A DNA stretch of 64,000 nucleotides from Roseibium hamelinense (lineage in GTDB: Bacteria > Pseudomonadota > Alphaproteobacteria > Rhizobiales > Stappiaceae): NCBI RefSeq assembly GCF_007830545.1, contig NZ_VLLF01000001.1, positions 1-64,000 of the forward strand. Reading direction: 5' to 3'. Below, in pieces: positions 51,227 through 60,592 of the stretch. Below the pieces are notes generated by a model. It had not been told where the DNA came from, ran no database searches, and saw only the letters and a program-made list of their open reading frames with translations. Each line of letters opens with the position of its first letter. Positions within the stretch are counted from its first letter, which is position 1. Both the position numbers and the translations under genes were made by a program.

Positions 51227-52369
51227 ATGAAAAAGAGGGAAGACCTGGCCTCGCATGAGCGCCGTAATTTTCTGAAATTGACGGCCCGGGGCGGTTTCAC
51301 CGCCGCTGTCGTTGCCGGCGCGGCCGGCACGCTCTGGTCCGACGCAGCCGTTGCCCAGACCGCGCAGGAGGAGCGCGAGCGCCAACAGGCAGCTGATCAC
51401 ACCATGACACTGGCAACCGCCTATGTGCTTGGCGCGTCGCGCAGCTACCCGATCATGCAGCTGGACCTGAAGGAAAACATCCAGAACGCCACCAACGGCA
51501 AGGTCTATGTCAAGCTCGCACCGGGCGGACAGCTTGGTGCCGGCGGTGCCCTTGCCCAGGCTGTTCAGGGCGGCACCATTCAAGCAGCCCAGCACTCCCT
51601 GTCCAACTTCGCGCCTTTTGCATCCGCTGTCGACCTGATCAACATGCCGTACTTCTGCGGCTCCAACCAGCGCTTCACCAACCTCGTGACCTCCGACGCC
51701 TGGAAAAGCGAAGTTCACCCCAAGATCGAGGCCTCCGGCTTCAAGGCCCTGTTCTATGTGGTGATCGACCCCCGCGTCGTCGCCGTGCGCAGGGGCGGCA
51801 ACCAGGTGATTACCCCGGGCGATCTGGACGGTGTGAAATTCCGCGTGCCCGGCTCGAAGATGCTCCAGCAGTATTACCGCATGGTCGGCGCGAACCCGAC
51901 ACCGGTTGCCTGGGGTGAGACACCTTCGGCGATCAAGCAGGGCGTTGCCGATGCGCTCGATCCCTCTGTCGGCGCTCTTTATGTCTTCGGCTTCAAGGAC
52001 ATCTTGAGCCACGTGACGTTCACACAGGCCGTGCCGGACAGCCAGGTCTACTCGATGAACCTGGAGTGGTTTAACTCGCTGCCGGCCGATGTGCAGGAAG
52101 GCATTGAGTTTGCCGGTGAAATCACCGCCCAGCAAAACCTTGCCAAGGTTCCGGCCGCCCGCTCCTATGCCATGGCCGAACTGGTGAAATCCGGCGTCGA
52201 GTTCCACTCCCTCACTGAAGACCAGCTGGCCGAATGGCAGGATGCCGGCGGCTACCAGCGGTCCGAGTGGGACGAGTTCAAGGTTGAACTGGCCGGGTCC
52301 ATGGACGCCTTTGCCCGCCTGGAAGAGGCTGCCAGCACGCAGGGACGCTACTACGTGCATGACGCCTGA
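51227..52369 (+). CDS. dctP: TRAP substrate-binding protein (sulfonate candidate)
   Basis: This is a 380-residue DctP with a twin-arginine signal (ERRNFLKLTARGGFTAAVVA), cleaved near AVAQT (about residue 44). The ligand arginine is in LDGVKFRVPGSKMLQQYYRM. Context (HpsN, SuyAB downstream) makes 2,3-dihydroxypropane-1-sulfonate or sulfolactate the likely ligand, equivalent to HpsK-M systems. GGGAGG precedes the start. Confidence 0.88.
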   Translation: MKKREDLASHERRNFLKLTARGGFTAAVVAGAAGTLWSDAAVAQTAQEERERQQAADHTMTLATAYVLGASRSYPIMQLDLKENIQNATNGKVYVKLAPGGQLGAGGALAQAVQGGTIQAAQHSLSNFAPFASAVDLINMPYFCGSNQRFTNLVTSDAWKSEVHPKIEASGFKALFYVVIDPRVVAVRRGGNQVITPGDLDGVKFRVPGSKMLQQYYRMVGANPTPVAWGETPSAIKQGVADALDPSVGALYVFGFKDILSHVTFTQAVPDSQVYSMNLEWFNSLPADVQEGIEFAGEITAQQNLAKVPAARSYAMAELVKSGVEFHSLTEDQLAEWQDAGGYQRSEWDEFKVELAGSMDAFARLEEAASTQGRYYVHDA

Positions 52370-52385
52370 TAAGGGCTGAACGGTC

Positions 52386-52411
52386 CGCCGGCGCCACCAA
52401 GAGCGCCGGCG
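52386..52411 (+). promoter_or_regulatory. intercistronic hairpin after dctP
   Basis: CGCCGGCGC (52386-52394) and GCGCCGGCG (52403-52411) form a perfect nine-base GC stem with an eight-base loop and no T-run. Such hairpins after binding-protein genes stabilise the upstream mRNA or cut readthrough, giving more DctP than permease. Confidence 0.65.
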
Positions 52412-52495
52412 CCACCACTGTGTACTTCCACACCCTTTAACGCGCGACCACCGCATCGGGCTTGCCGCCTGATGGGAACGGTAGAGGAGTGCTTT

Positions 52496-53011
52496 ATGTC
52501 GAGTGTCCTTCACGCAATAGACAAGAATGGCGAACGCTGGCTGCTGCTCGTGTTCTACGTCATGCTTGTCCTGACGATGTTCATCGAGGTGGTCCGGCGT
52601 GAAATCTTCGCCTACTCGTCCATCTGGGGCGAGGAAATCGTCCGCTACTCCTTCATCTATCTGGCCTGGATCGGGGCGGCTTCCGCCGTAAAAGAGCGGG
52701 GTCATATCCGGATCGACGTGCTGATGCAGTATGTCGGCCCCAGGGTGAAGGCACTGCTTTACATCTTCGGCGACATCATCATGGCGGCCGTTGCGGTGAT
52801 CGCCTTCTACTGGTCGCTCGAGACCGTGCTTGTCTCGGCAAAATTCGGATCGGTGACCCATGGCCTGCGCATCTCGCAGGTCTGGTTCCTGAGTGCAGTG
52901 CCACTCGGTTTTGCGCTGATCCTTTTCCGCCTAACCCAGTCATTCCTGCGCGACATTCGCGACCTTCGCGACGGCAAGCCCGTCTACGAAGGCGACAAGC
53001 TGTTCGATTGA
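52496..53011 (+). CDS. dctQ: TRAP transporter small permease
   Basis: This is a 171-residue DctQ: ERWLLLVFYVMLVLTMFIEV, the signature IWGEEIVRYSFIYLAWIGAA with KERGHIRIDVLMQY, then two further helices. The start at 52496 has GAGGAG upstream. It is followed 11 bases later by dctM. Confidence 0.9.
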   Translation: MSSVLHAIDKNGERWLLLVFYVMLVLTMFIEVVRREIFAYSSIWGEEIVRYSFIYLAWIGAASAVKERGHIRIDVLMQYVGPRVKALLYIFGDIIMAAVAVIAFYWSLETVLVSAKFGSVTHGLRISQVWFLSAVPLGFALILFRLTQSFLRDIRDLRDGKPVYEGDKLFD

Positions 53012-53022
53012 GGGGGGCGGCT

Positions 53023-54354
53023 ATGCTTTGGCAACATCTTGAACCACAGACCATCGAACTCGGCTGGGATTTTTACGGTCCGGTCCTGCTGTTCGTTCTT
53101 CTTGTCGCACTGGCCGTGCCGGTCTGGGCGGCGATCGGCGCCGCCGCCAGCCTCATGCTAGTCTGGTCGGGGGCCCTGCCCCTGTCCCTTGTCGGTGAAA
53201 AGCTCTTCAGCGGCATCGACGCCTTCGCGCTGACGGCCGTGCCCCTGTTCATCCTCACCGGCGATGCGCTGGTGCGAACCGGGCTCAGTCGAAAATTTCT
53301 CGACGTGGCGGAGGCCCTCACCCAATTCGCCAAAGGCGGTTTCGGCTCGGCGACCGTTCTTGTCTGCGGCATGTTCGCGGCCATTTCCGGATCGGATGCC
53401 GCAGGGGCTGCTGCCGTCGGGCGCATGACCATCGACCGGCTCGTGGAAAGCGGCTATCCGCGCCCCTATGCCTGCGCCCTGGTGGCGGCTGGGGCCTGTA
53501 CCGGCATCCTGATCCCGCCGTCCATCGCCTATATCATCATCGGCCTTGTCCTGGGGATCTCGGCATCCACGCTGTTTCTCGCGGCCGTCATTCCCGGCAT
53601 TGCCATCCTGGTCTCGATCCTCGCCACCAACATCATCATGAACCGGCTCTACGGCTGGGAGGGCGGCGGCAACATCGGCATGAGCGAATACTTCTCCCGC
53701 CTTTGGGTCGCCCTGAAGTCCGGCTGGTACGCGTTTATCGTTCCGGTGATCATCTTCTACGGCATCTTCTCAGGCCGCCTGACACCGACCGAGGCCGGCG
53801 CCACCGCCGTCGTCGTGACCATTGTCATGGGGTTCATCCTCGGAACGATGAGGTTTTCGGACTTCCCGGCCATGCTGGTCAGCTCGGCCAAGGTCAACGG
53901 GGTGATCATTCCGATCATCGCCTTCTCCATTCCGTTGGCCGAAGCGCTCGCCATCATCGGTGTGCCGCAAGGGTTTGTGGCTGTCGCAACGGGCATCAGC
54001 GATGAGCCCTGGGTGCTCATCATGATGATGGTCCTCGTGCTGATCGCCGCGGGCTGCGTCATGGAAACCACGCCGAACATCGTGATCCTGGCGCCGATCC
54101 TGAAACCGCTCGCCGACAACATCGGCATGAACGAGATCCAGTTCTGCATCATGATGATCACCGCACTCGGTGTCGGGTTCATCACCCCGCCGCTCGGTCT
54201 CAATCTGTTTGTCGTCTCCGGCCTGACCGGTGAGTCGATATTGAAGATCGCCGCCCGCGCCGTTCCCTTCGTCCTCTTCATGCTCGCAGTGACCCTGCTG
54301 ATTGCCTACGTGCCGGCAATCTCCACAACGCTGCTGCCTGAAATCTACAAGTAG
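53023..54354 (+). CDS. dctM: TRAP transporter large permease
   Basis: This is a 443-residue DctM: FALTAVPLFILTGDALVRTG, AISGSDAAGAAAVGRMTIDR, AAGACTGILIPPSIAYIIIG and TALGVGFITPPLGLNLFVVS. The ATG at 53023 has GGGGGGC before it; the in-frame TTG at 53008 overlaps the dctQ stop but is less likely. It completes the transporter of the sulfonate operon. Confidence 0.9.
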   Translation: MLWQHLEPQTIELGWDFYGPVLLFVLLVALAVPVWAAIGAAASLMLVWSGALPLSLVGEKLFSGIDAFALTAVPLFILTGDALVRTGLSRKFLDVAEALTQFAKGGFGSATVLVCGMFAAISGSDAAGAAAVGRMTIDRLVESGYPRPYACALVAAGACTGILIPPSIAYIIIGLVLGISASTLFLAAVIPGIAILVSILATNIIMNRLYGWEGGGNIGMSEYFSRLWVALKSGWYAFIVPVIIFYGIFSGRLTPTEAGATAVVVTIVMGFILGTMRFSDFPAMLVSSAKVNGVIIPIIAFSIPLAEALAIIGVPQGFVAVATGISDEPWVLIMMMVLVLIAAGCVMETTPNIVILAPILKPLADNIGMNEIQFCIMMITALGVGFITPPLGLNLFVVSGLTGESILKIAARAVPFVLFMLAVTLLIAYVPAISTTLLPEIYK

Positions 54355-54362
54355 GTTCAGCC

Positions 54363-55676
54363 ATGACCGTTGAATATCTGAAGAAAGCAGATCTGACCTC
54401 AAAGACCGATGCGTCCGAGACCACGAAGATCGTTCAGGAAATCCTCGATGCGATTGAGGCGGGCGGCGATGCCGCCGCGATGGAGTACGCCGCCAGGTTC
54501 GACAAGTATGACGGCACGATCATCCTGACCGATGCCGACATTGAGGCCGCCAGCGCCAAGGTGCCTGAAAAGCTGAAGCGCGACATCGAATTCGCCCATG
54601 CCAACGTGAAGCGATTCGCCGAAGCGCAGAAAGCGACCTGCCAGAACATCGAGGTCGAGGTTGTTCCGGGCCTGATCGCGGGCCAGAAGAGCATCCCGGT
54701 CAACACGGCCGGCTGCTACATCCCCGGCGGCCGCTACAGCCACATTGCCAGCGCGATCATGACGGTCACGACCGCCAAGGTGGCGGGCTGCGAGAACATC
54801 GTCGCCTGCTCCCCGCCGCGCCCCGGCATCGGCATCAACCCGGCAATCATCTACGCGGCCCATGTGTGCGGCGCCGACAAGATCGTCGCCATGGGCGGGG
54901 TTCAGGGTGTCGCTGCCATGACCTTTGGCCTCTTCGGTCTTCCAAAGGCGAACATCCTCGTTGGTCCCGGCAACCAGTTTGTCGCCGAAGCCAAGCGCAT
55001 CCTGTTCGGCCGGGTCGGCATCGACATGTTCGCAGGACCCACCGACAGCCTGATCCTTGCCGACAAGACAGCCGATCCTGAAGTGGTCGCCGCCGATCTC
55101 GTCGGTCAGGCCGAGCATGGCTACAACTCGCCGGTCTGGCTCGTCACCAACACACGGTCCCTGGCCGAAGAGGTCATGGCTTTGGTTCCCAAGCTCATCG
55201 ACGATCTGCCGGAAGTGAACAGCCAGAACGCGGCGGCCGCCTGGCGGGATTATGCCGAAGTGATCTTGTGCGGCACCCGCGAGGAGATGGCGGCGACCTC
55301 GGATTCTTATGCTCCCGAGCATTTGACGGTGCAGGCCGAAGATCTGGATTGGTGGCTGGACCGCCTGGCCTGTTATGGCTCCTTGTTCCTCGGGGAAGAA
55401 ACCACCGTTGCCTTTGGGGACAAGGCGTCGGGCACAAACCATGTGCTGCCGACATCAGGCGCGGCGTCCTACACGGGCGGCTTGTCGGTCCACAAGTTCA
55501 TGAAGATCGTCACCTGGCAGCGGGCCACCCGCGAAGGAGCCAAGCCCGTCGCCGAGGCAACCGCGCGGATCTCGCGGCTGGAAGGCATGGAAGGCCACGC
55601 CCGCACCGCCGACATCCGGCTGCGGAAATACTTCCCCGGCGAAAACTTCGACCTGAGTGCGGAGGCGGCAGAGTAA
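54363..55676 (+). CDS. hpsN: sulfopropanediol 3-dehydrogenase-like (HisD family)
   Basis: This is a 437-residue histidinol-dehydrogenase-family enzyme. It has INTAGCYIPGGRYSHIAS-like VNTAGCYIPGGRYSH, VGPGNQFVAEAKRILFGRVG, and the zinc/catalytic segments VGQAEHGYNSPVWLVT and SYAPEHLTVQAEDLDWWL. It is not in a his operon. Between a TRAP system and sulfolactate lyase genes it fits HpsN, which oxidises (R)-2,3-dihydroxypropane-1-sulfonate to (R)-sulfolactate with two NAD. True HisD activity is less likely by context. Confidence 0.85.
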   Translation: MTVEYLKKADLTSKTDASETTKIVQEILDAIEAGGDAAAMEYAARFDKYDGTIILTDADIEAASAKVPEKLKRDIEFAHANVKRFAEAQKATCQNIEVEVVPGLIAGQKSIPVNTAGCYIPGGRYSHIASAIMTVTTAKVAGCENIVACSPPRPGIGINPAIIYAAHVCGADKIVAMGGVQGVAAMTFGLFGLPKANILVGPGNQFVAEAKRILFGRVGIDMFAGPTDSLILADKTADPEVVAADLVGQAEHGYNSPVWLVTNTRSLAEEVMALVPKLIDDLPEVNSQNAAAAWRDYAEVILCGTREEMAATSDSYAPEHLTVQAEDLDWWLDRLACYGSLFLGEETTVAFGDKASGTNHVLPTSGAASYTGGLSVHKFMKIVTWQRATREGAKPVAEATARISRLEGMEGHARTADIRLRKYFPGENFDLSAEAAE

Positions 55677-55680
55677 GGCC

Positions 55681-56433
55681 ATGTCCGGTCTGTTTAGCGT
55701 CTCGGGAAAAGTTGCCTGCGTGACCGGCGCCAGTTCCGGTCTCGGCCGGCGCGCGGCAACGGTTCTCGCCCAGGCGGGCGCGTCTGTGGTCGGTGTTGCC
55801 CGCCGTGCGTCTGACCTTGATGAGTGGCGGCAGGAAGCCGGCGGGTCGACCGCAGCCGTGGCGGCCGATTTGAGCGATCGCGAGCGTCTTGCCAGCATTG
55901 TAGACAGTATCGCCGAGGCATTCGGCCCACCTCAAATTCTGATACATGCCGCGGGGATCAACACCCGCGAGCCCGCCGATGAGGTGACCGATGCCGGGTG
56001 GGACATCACCATGATGCTCAATCTGACCGTGCCGTTCTTCCTGAGCAAGGCCTTTGCGCCTGCCATGAAGGAAAAGGGCTGGGGCCGGATCATCAACTTC
56101 GCGTCCCTTCAGACAACACGGGCGTTCCCGGGCGGCATCGCGTATGGCGCGTCCAAGGGCGGCATCGGCCAACTGACAAGGGCCATGGCCGAAGCCTGGT
56201 CGAAGGACGGGATCACGGCCAACGCAATCGGCCCCGGCTTCTTCCCGACAGAGCTGACGGCGGCCGTCTTCGGCGACGAAGACCGGGCGCAGCGCAATGC
56301 TGCCCAGACCTGCATCGGCCGCAATGGCGCGCTCGACGACATTGACGGCCCGATCCTGTTTTTGTGCTCGGAGGCGTCCCGCTATGTCACGGGGCAGGTC
56401 CTCATGGTCGACGGGGGGTTCACCGCAAAATGA
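55681..56433 (+). CDS. short-chain dehydrogenase/reductase
   Basis: This is a 250-residue SDR: nucleotide site VACVTGASSGLGRRAATVLA, LIHAAGINTREPADEV, active-site serine in IINFASLQTTRAFPGG and Tyr-Lys in IAYGASKGGIGQLT. In the DHPS pathway HpsO and HpsP are 2-dehydrogenases that interconvert the DHPS enantiomers; this gene is one candidate. It overlaps the next dehydrogenase start by 4 bases (ATGA). Confidence 0.85.
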   Translation: MSGLFSVSGKVACVTGASSGLGRRAATVLAQAGASVVGVARRASDLDEWRQEAGGSTAAVAADLSDRERLASIVDSIAEAFGPPQILIHAAGINTREPADEVTDAGWDITMMLNLTVPFFLSKAFAPAMKEKGWGRIINFASLQTTRAFPGGIAYGASKGGIGQLTRAMAEAWSKDGITANAIGPGFFPTELTAAVFGDEDRAQRNAAQTCIGRNGALDDIDGPILFLCSEASRYVTGQVLMVDGGFTAK

Positions 56434-57425
56434 AAGCCCTTGTCTATACCGGCCCGGAAACGCAGGCTTACCGGGATGTTGCCGATCCGGCGCCTTCGGC
56501 AAGCGATGCACTGATCAAGGTGGCGCACACCGGGATCTGCGGGTCCGACATGCATGCCTTTCTCGGCCATGACGAACGCCGCCCGGCACCGCTCATCCTC
56601 GGACATGAAGTTGCCGGAACCGTTATGTCCGGTCCCCTTCAAGGCAAGCGGGTGACTGTCAATCCGCTAGTGACATGCGGCACATGCGAGGCCTGCCGCT
56701 CCGGGCGGGACAATCTCTGCCCGGACCGGCAGATCATCTCCATGCCGCCGCGCGAAGGCGGGTTTGCTGAATACCTGAGCATGCCGGAAGGCAACCTGGT
56801 CGTGGTGCCGGATCACATCAGTGATGCCCAGGCGGCGCTGGCCGAACCGGTTGCCTGCGGCTGGCATGCCGTGCGTCTCGCCAAACGCGCCTTGATGTCA
56901 GATCCGGCAGAGGCGAAAGCGCTGGTGATTGGCGGCGGCGCCATCGGGCTCGGGGCGGCTCTGTCCCTGAAGGCTCAGGGGATCAGTCAGGTCCGCCTGA
57001 TCGAACCCAATGCAGAGCGGGCTGGGTTTCTCAAATCCTCCTGCGGGATCGAGGTCCTGACACCGGAGCAGGCGGAGACGGGCGGGCACTACGATCTCAT
57101 CGTCGACGGCGTCGGCTATGCCGCAACACGGGCAACGGCAACAAAACTGGCCAGGCCCGGCGGTGTCATCAGTCACATCGGGCTCGGGTCGGCCGAGGGC
57201 GGCCTCGATATCCGGCGCATGACGCTGCAGGAGATCACCTTCATCGGCACCTACACCTATACCGCCGAAGACTTCCGCGAGACCGCCAGGGCCATGTTCG
57301 ATGGCCGGCTGGGCGCGCTCGACTGGACCGAGACCCGGCCTCTGTCCGACGGCCTCAAGGCCTTCACCGACCTGCGCCAGGGCGCGGTCGCTGTTCCGAA
57401 AATTCTACTCACACCAGACACTTGA
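56430..57425 (+). CDS. zinc alcohol dehydrogenase (MDR family)
   Basis: This is a 331-residue zinc-dependent alcohol dehydrogenase. Catalytic zinc: GICGSDMHAFLGHDERRPAP with LILGHEVAGTV. Structural zinc cysteines: VTCGTCEACRSGRDNLCPD. NAD fold: ALVIGGGAIGLGAALSLKA. Together with the SDR it is the second candidate for the paired DHPS 2-dehydrogenases (HpsO/HpsP). It is followed 10 bases later by suyA. Confidence 0.85.
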   Translation: MKALVYTGPETQAYRDVADPAPSASDALIKVAHTGICGSDMHAFLGHDERRPAPLILGHEVAGTVMSGPLQGKRVTVNPLVTCGTCEACRSGRDNLCPDRQIISMPPREGGFAEYLSMPEGNLVVVPDHISDAQAALAEPVACGWHAVRLAKRALMSDPAEAKALVIGGGAIGLGAALSLKAQGISQVRLIEPNAERAGFLKSSCGIEVLTPEQAETGGHYDLIVDGVGYAATRATATKLARPGGVISHIGLGSAEGGLDIRRMTLQEITFIGTYTYTAEDFRETARAMFDGRLGALDWTETRPLSDGLKAFTDLRQGAVAVPKILLTPDT

Positions 57426-57435
57426 GGAGACGTTC

Positions 57436-57726
57436 ATGTCTGAAATTCCCCATCTTCTCGTCCACGAACATGCCGACAATGTCGGGGTGGTGGTTGTGGA
57501 AGGGCTGACCAAAGGCACCGACATGCTGTGCTGCGTCACCCATGACAATTCCACGTTTCGTCTCACCGCCGGCGCGGATGTGCCGATCGGCCACAAGATC
57601 GCGCTGAAAGATCTCGGCAATGGCGATACCGCCATCAAGTACGGCGAAGACATCGGCAAGATCATCGCCGACATCCCCAAGGGCGCCCACGTCCACACCC
57701 ACAATTGCAAAACCAAGCGCTGGTAA
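57436..57726 (+). CDS. suyA: sulfolactate sulfo-lyase, alpha subunit
   Basis: This is a 96-residue SAF/UxaA N-terminal-domain protein: [56 protein letters not shown], then [12 protein letters not shown]. This matches the small subunit of (R)-sulfolactate sulfo-lyase, which releases sulfite and pyruvate. Altronate dehydratase is related but is usually a single chain. GAGGAG precedes the ATG; suyB follows after 13 bases. Confidence 0.85.
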   Translation: MSEIPHLLVHEHADNVGVVVVEGLTKGTDMLCCVTHDNSTFRLTAGADVPIGHKIALKDLGNGDTAIKYGEDIGKIIADIPKGAHVHTHNCKTKRW

Positions 57727-57739
57727 GGAGCCGCCCGAA

Positions 57740-58921
57740 ATGTCTACCAAATACTCCAACATGACGGTGAAAGCCTACCGGCGCGAAAACGGCCGGGTCG
57801 GGGTCCGCAACCACGTGGTCATTCTGCCCGTCGACGACATCTCCAACGCCGCTTGTGAGGCGGTCGCCAACAACGTCAAGGGCACGCTGGCCATCCCCCA
57901 TGCCTATGGCCGCCTTCAGTTCGGTGAAGATCTGGAGCTGCACTTCCGCACCATGATCGGCACCGGCGCCAACCCGAATGTGGCGGCCGTCGTGGTCATC
58001 GGCATCGAGCCGGGCTGGACCAAGCGCATCGCCGACGGCATCCGCGAGACCGGCAAGCCGGTCGCCGAGTTCTCCATCGAACAGAACGGTGATTTTGAAA
58101 CCATCCGCCGCGCCTCCTGGGCCGCGAAGGACTTCGTTCACAAGACGTCGGAATACCAGCGCGAAGAGTGCTCCATTTCCGAGCTCTGGGTCTCCACCAA
58201 ATGCGGCGAGAGCGACACCACCACAGGTCTCGGCTCCTGCCCCACCGTCGGCAACATGTATGACAAGCTGCTGCCGGAGGGCATCACGGGCTTCTTCGGC
58301 GAAACGTCCGAGATCACCGGCGCGGAACACATCTGCCAGAAGCGCGCGATCAACGAGGAAGTTGGTGAGCGCTGGTACAAGATGTGGAAGGCCTATCAGG
58401 ATGATGTCATCTTCGCGCATCAGACGGACGACCTTTCCGACAGCCAGCCGACCAAGGGCAACATCGAGGGCGGCTTGACCACCATTGAGGAAAAGGCCCT
58501 CGGAAACCTGGAAAAGATCGGCCGCACCTCGCAGTACATCGACATCCTGGAGCCCGCAGAAGCGCCGAAGTCGGGCAATGGCCTCTACTTCATGGACTCG
58601 TCTTCTGCCGCAGCGGAATGCGTGACGCTGATGGCCGCGGGCGGGGCCGTGATCCACACCTTCCCGACGGGCCAAGGCAATGTGGTGGGCAACCCGATCG
58701 TGCCGGTGGTCAAGATCACCGCCAACCCGCGCACGGTCCGCACCATGAGCGAGCACGTCGATGTGGATGTCTCCGGCATCTTGCGGCGGGAGATGACCAT
58801 CGATGAGGCAGGCGATGCGCTGATCGAGATGATCTGCCGCACCGCCAATGGCCGGAACACCGCTGCCGAAGCGCTCGGTCACCGGGAGTTCTCCATGACC
58901 AAACTCTACCGCAGCGCCTAA
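57740..58921 (+). CDS. suyB: sulfolactate sulfo-lyase, beta subunit
   Basis: This is a 393-residue UxaA-family C-terminal domain: [40 protein letters not shown] with conserved cysteines, [20 protein letters not shown] and [20 protein letters not shown]. With the SuyA-like partner this is SuyB of sulfolactate sulfo-lyase (Fe-dependent). AAGGAG precedes the start. The product sulfite must be oxidised or exported; no gene for this is in the window. Confidence 0.87.
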   Translation: MSTKYSNMTVKAYRRENGRVGVRNHVVILPVDDISNAACEAVANNVKGTLAIPHAYGRLQFGEDLELHFRTMIGTGANPNVAAVVVIGIEPGWTKRIADGIRETGKPVAEFSIEQNGDFETIRRASWAAKDFVHKTSEYQREECSISELWVSTKCGESDTTTGLGSCPTVGNMYDKLLPEGITGFFGETSEITGAEHICQKRAINEEVGERWYKMWKAYQDDVIFAHQTDDLSDSQPTKGNIEGGLTTIEEKALGNLEKIGRTSQYIDILEPAEAPKSGNGLYFMDSSSAAAECVTLMAAGGAVIHTFPTGQGNVVGNPIVPVVKITANPRTVRTMSEHVDVDVSGILRREMTIDEAGDALIEMICRTANGRNTAAEALGHREFSMTKLYRSA

Positions 58922-59046
58922 CCCCAACTGATCCGGTGGCTGGAAGCCAGCCACCAGATTTCCAGCATTTCGGTTTGGCCATCGCCAAGGCCCAGAAATT
59001 GAAATAAGTGTCGGCGATCTATCGTCTTTGGAAAGCATGAATACTT

Positions 59047-60057
59047 ATGGAAGCCACCGAACGACTGAGCCTTTGTAACGCAGAACTTTTGATCAAATCC
59101 GCCTTCCTGGCCGTTGCTGTTCCAGACCTAGCCGCGCAGTCCGTTGCCAATGCGCTTGTCGCCGCTGAGGCGGAGGGGCAAGTGGGACACGGATTTTCGC
59201 GGGTCGAGGACTACGCCGCACAAGTCCAGTCGGGGAAAATCCGCGCTTCCGCCGAGGTCCATATTCATCAGAAAGGCACCTCCAGCCTTCTCGCCGATGC
59301 CGGTTTCGGGTTTGCATATCCCGCGCTTGATGCCGTCATCAAGAAAGGCTCCGGGATCGCATCGGAGCATGGTTGTGCAACCATGGGCATCACGCGGTCG
59401 CATCATTGCGGCGCCCTGTCAGTTCAGGTCGAAAAACTCGCCGAAAGGGGACTGATGGCGATCATGGTGGCCAATGCGCCGGCGGCGATGGCCCCGTTCG
59501 GAGCCAAGGATCCCGTGTTCGGCACCAATCCGATCGCGTTCGCCGCCCCCCGGCCGGGCAAGGATCCGCTTGTCGTGGACCTGTCCCTATCACGGGTGGC
59601 CCGGGGCAAGGTGATGAATGCGCGCAAGGCCGGAAAGGACATTCCGGAGGGATGGGCGCTCGACAAGGACGGCAACCCGACCACGAACGCCGAAGCCGCA
59701 CTCGAGGGCACGATGCTGCCGATTGGCGAAGCCAAGGGCACGGCGCTGGCGCTGATGGTCGAAATTCTGGCCTCGGTCATGACGGGGGCCTCGAAAAGCA
59801 CCGAAGCCTCCTCGTTCTTTTCCGCCGACGGGTCGCCTCCCGGTGTCGGCCAGTTCCTGATTGCCATGAAACCGATGGACACGGCGCATTTCGGCGCCCG
59901 CATCGAGGCGCTGCTCGGCCTCATTGAAACCATGGAGGGCGCGCGCCTGCCCGGCAGCCGCCGCGCTGCCGCCATTGCCAGGGCGCGGGCGGAGGGCATA
60001 GATGTACCGGTCCGTTATGTCGATGCGGTCCGAAGGCTTGCAGAAGGTCACAGCTGA
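59047..60057 (+). CDS. comC: LDH2/ComC-type (R)-sulfolactate dehydrogenase candidate
   Basis: This is a 336-residue malate/L-lactate (LDH2) family NAD dehydrogenase: GHGFSRVEDYAAQVQSGKI, GITRSHHCGALSVQVEKLAE, PFGAKDPVFGTNPIAFAAPR and DLSLSRVARGKVMNARKAGK. ComC oxidises (R)-sulfolactate to sulfopyruvate. Here it would interconvert sulfolactate enantiomers with SlcC-type enzymes, but no slcC is seen in the window. The symbol is a context-based choice; malate or ureidoglycolate dehydrogenases look alike. Confidence 0.75.
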   Translation: MEATERLSLCNAELLIKSAFLAVAVPDLAAQSVANALVAAEAEGQVGHGFSRVEDYAAQVQSGKIRASAEVHIHQKGTSSLLADAGFGFAYPALDAVIKKGSGIASEHGCATMGITRSHHCGALSVQVEKLAERGLMAIMVANAPAAMAPFGAKDPVFGTNPIAFAAPRPGKDPLVVDLSLSRVARGKVMNARKAGKDIPEGWALDKDGNPTTNAEAALEGTMLPIGEAKGTALALMVEILASVMTGASKSTEASSFFSADGSPPGVGQFLIAMKPMDTAHFGARIEALLGLIETMEGARLPGSRRAAAIARARAEGIDVPVRYVDAVRRLAEGHS

Positions 60058-60120
60058 ACCTGACCGGCAACAGGTCACGGCATTGCTGGATGAGTTTCAG
60101 AAGGGGAGGATTACGATCCG

Positions 60121-60531
60121 ATGTACAAGCATGTTTTGATACCGGTCGCTTTGGATCATGAAACGCTGATCGCCCGCAAGCTGGAAAATGCGCGCCATCT
60201 GATGGCGGCAGACGGCAAGATCACCCTTTTGACCGTTTTGGAGAACATTCCGGGTTTCGTTTCTGAGTTCGTGACCATGAAGGTCGACAATCACCTGACC
60301 CAGAAGGTTGAGGCCAAGCTGCGCGAAGCAACCGGCGGAGATGACAGCATCCGGTGCCAGGTCGTGAGCGGGAAGCCGGGCGTTCAGATTGCAGCCTTTG
60401 CCGAGGAAAACGATGTCGATCTCATCATTGTCGGATCGCATCACCCGACCGCCCAGGATTATTTCCTCGGATCAACCGCATCGCGCGTCGTCCGCCGGGC
60501 GGGATGTTCGGTGTTCGTCGTTCGAGACTGA
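60121..60531 (+). CDS. universal stress protein
   Basis: This is a 136-residue UspA protein with an intact ATP-binding motif: IIVGSHHPTAQDYFLGSTAS (G-2x-G-9x-GS-type spacing) and VVRRAGCSVFVVRD. GGGGAGG lies upstream. As the last gene of the sulfonate operon it mirrors the Usp at 25516 that ends the other TRAP operon, so it may tune transport or the stress response. Confidence 0.85.
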   Translation: MYKHVLIPVALDHETLIARKLENARHLMAADGKITLLTVLENIPGFVSEFVTMKVDNHLTQKVEAKLREATGGDDSIRCQVVSGKPGVQIAAFAEENDVDLIIVGSHHPTAQDYFLGSTASRVVRRAGCSVFVVRD

Positions 60532-60540
60532 ACGTCCCCA

Positions 60541-60568
60541 ACAAAAGACCCCGCGCCGAAGTGCGGGG
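60541..60568 (-). terminator. intrinsic terminator of the minus-strand TRAP operon
   Basis: CCCCGC (60549-60554) and GCGGGG (60563-60568) form a stem with an eight-base loop. On the minus strand it is followed by TCTTTTGTT, the expected T-tract, 25 bases after the dctM stop at 60593. It may also slow readthrough from the convergent usp gene. Confidence 0.75.
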
Positions 60569-60592
60569 CCAAAGGTGGGAGGAGCCCCGCCG

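Noticed and set aside
54363-55676. Histidine biosynthesis HisD
   Set aside because: No other his genes are nearby, and the surrounding TRAP, SuyAB and dehydrogenase genes fit the HpsN branch.
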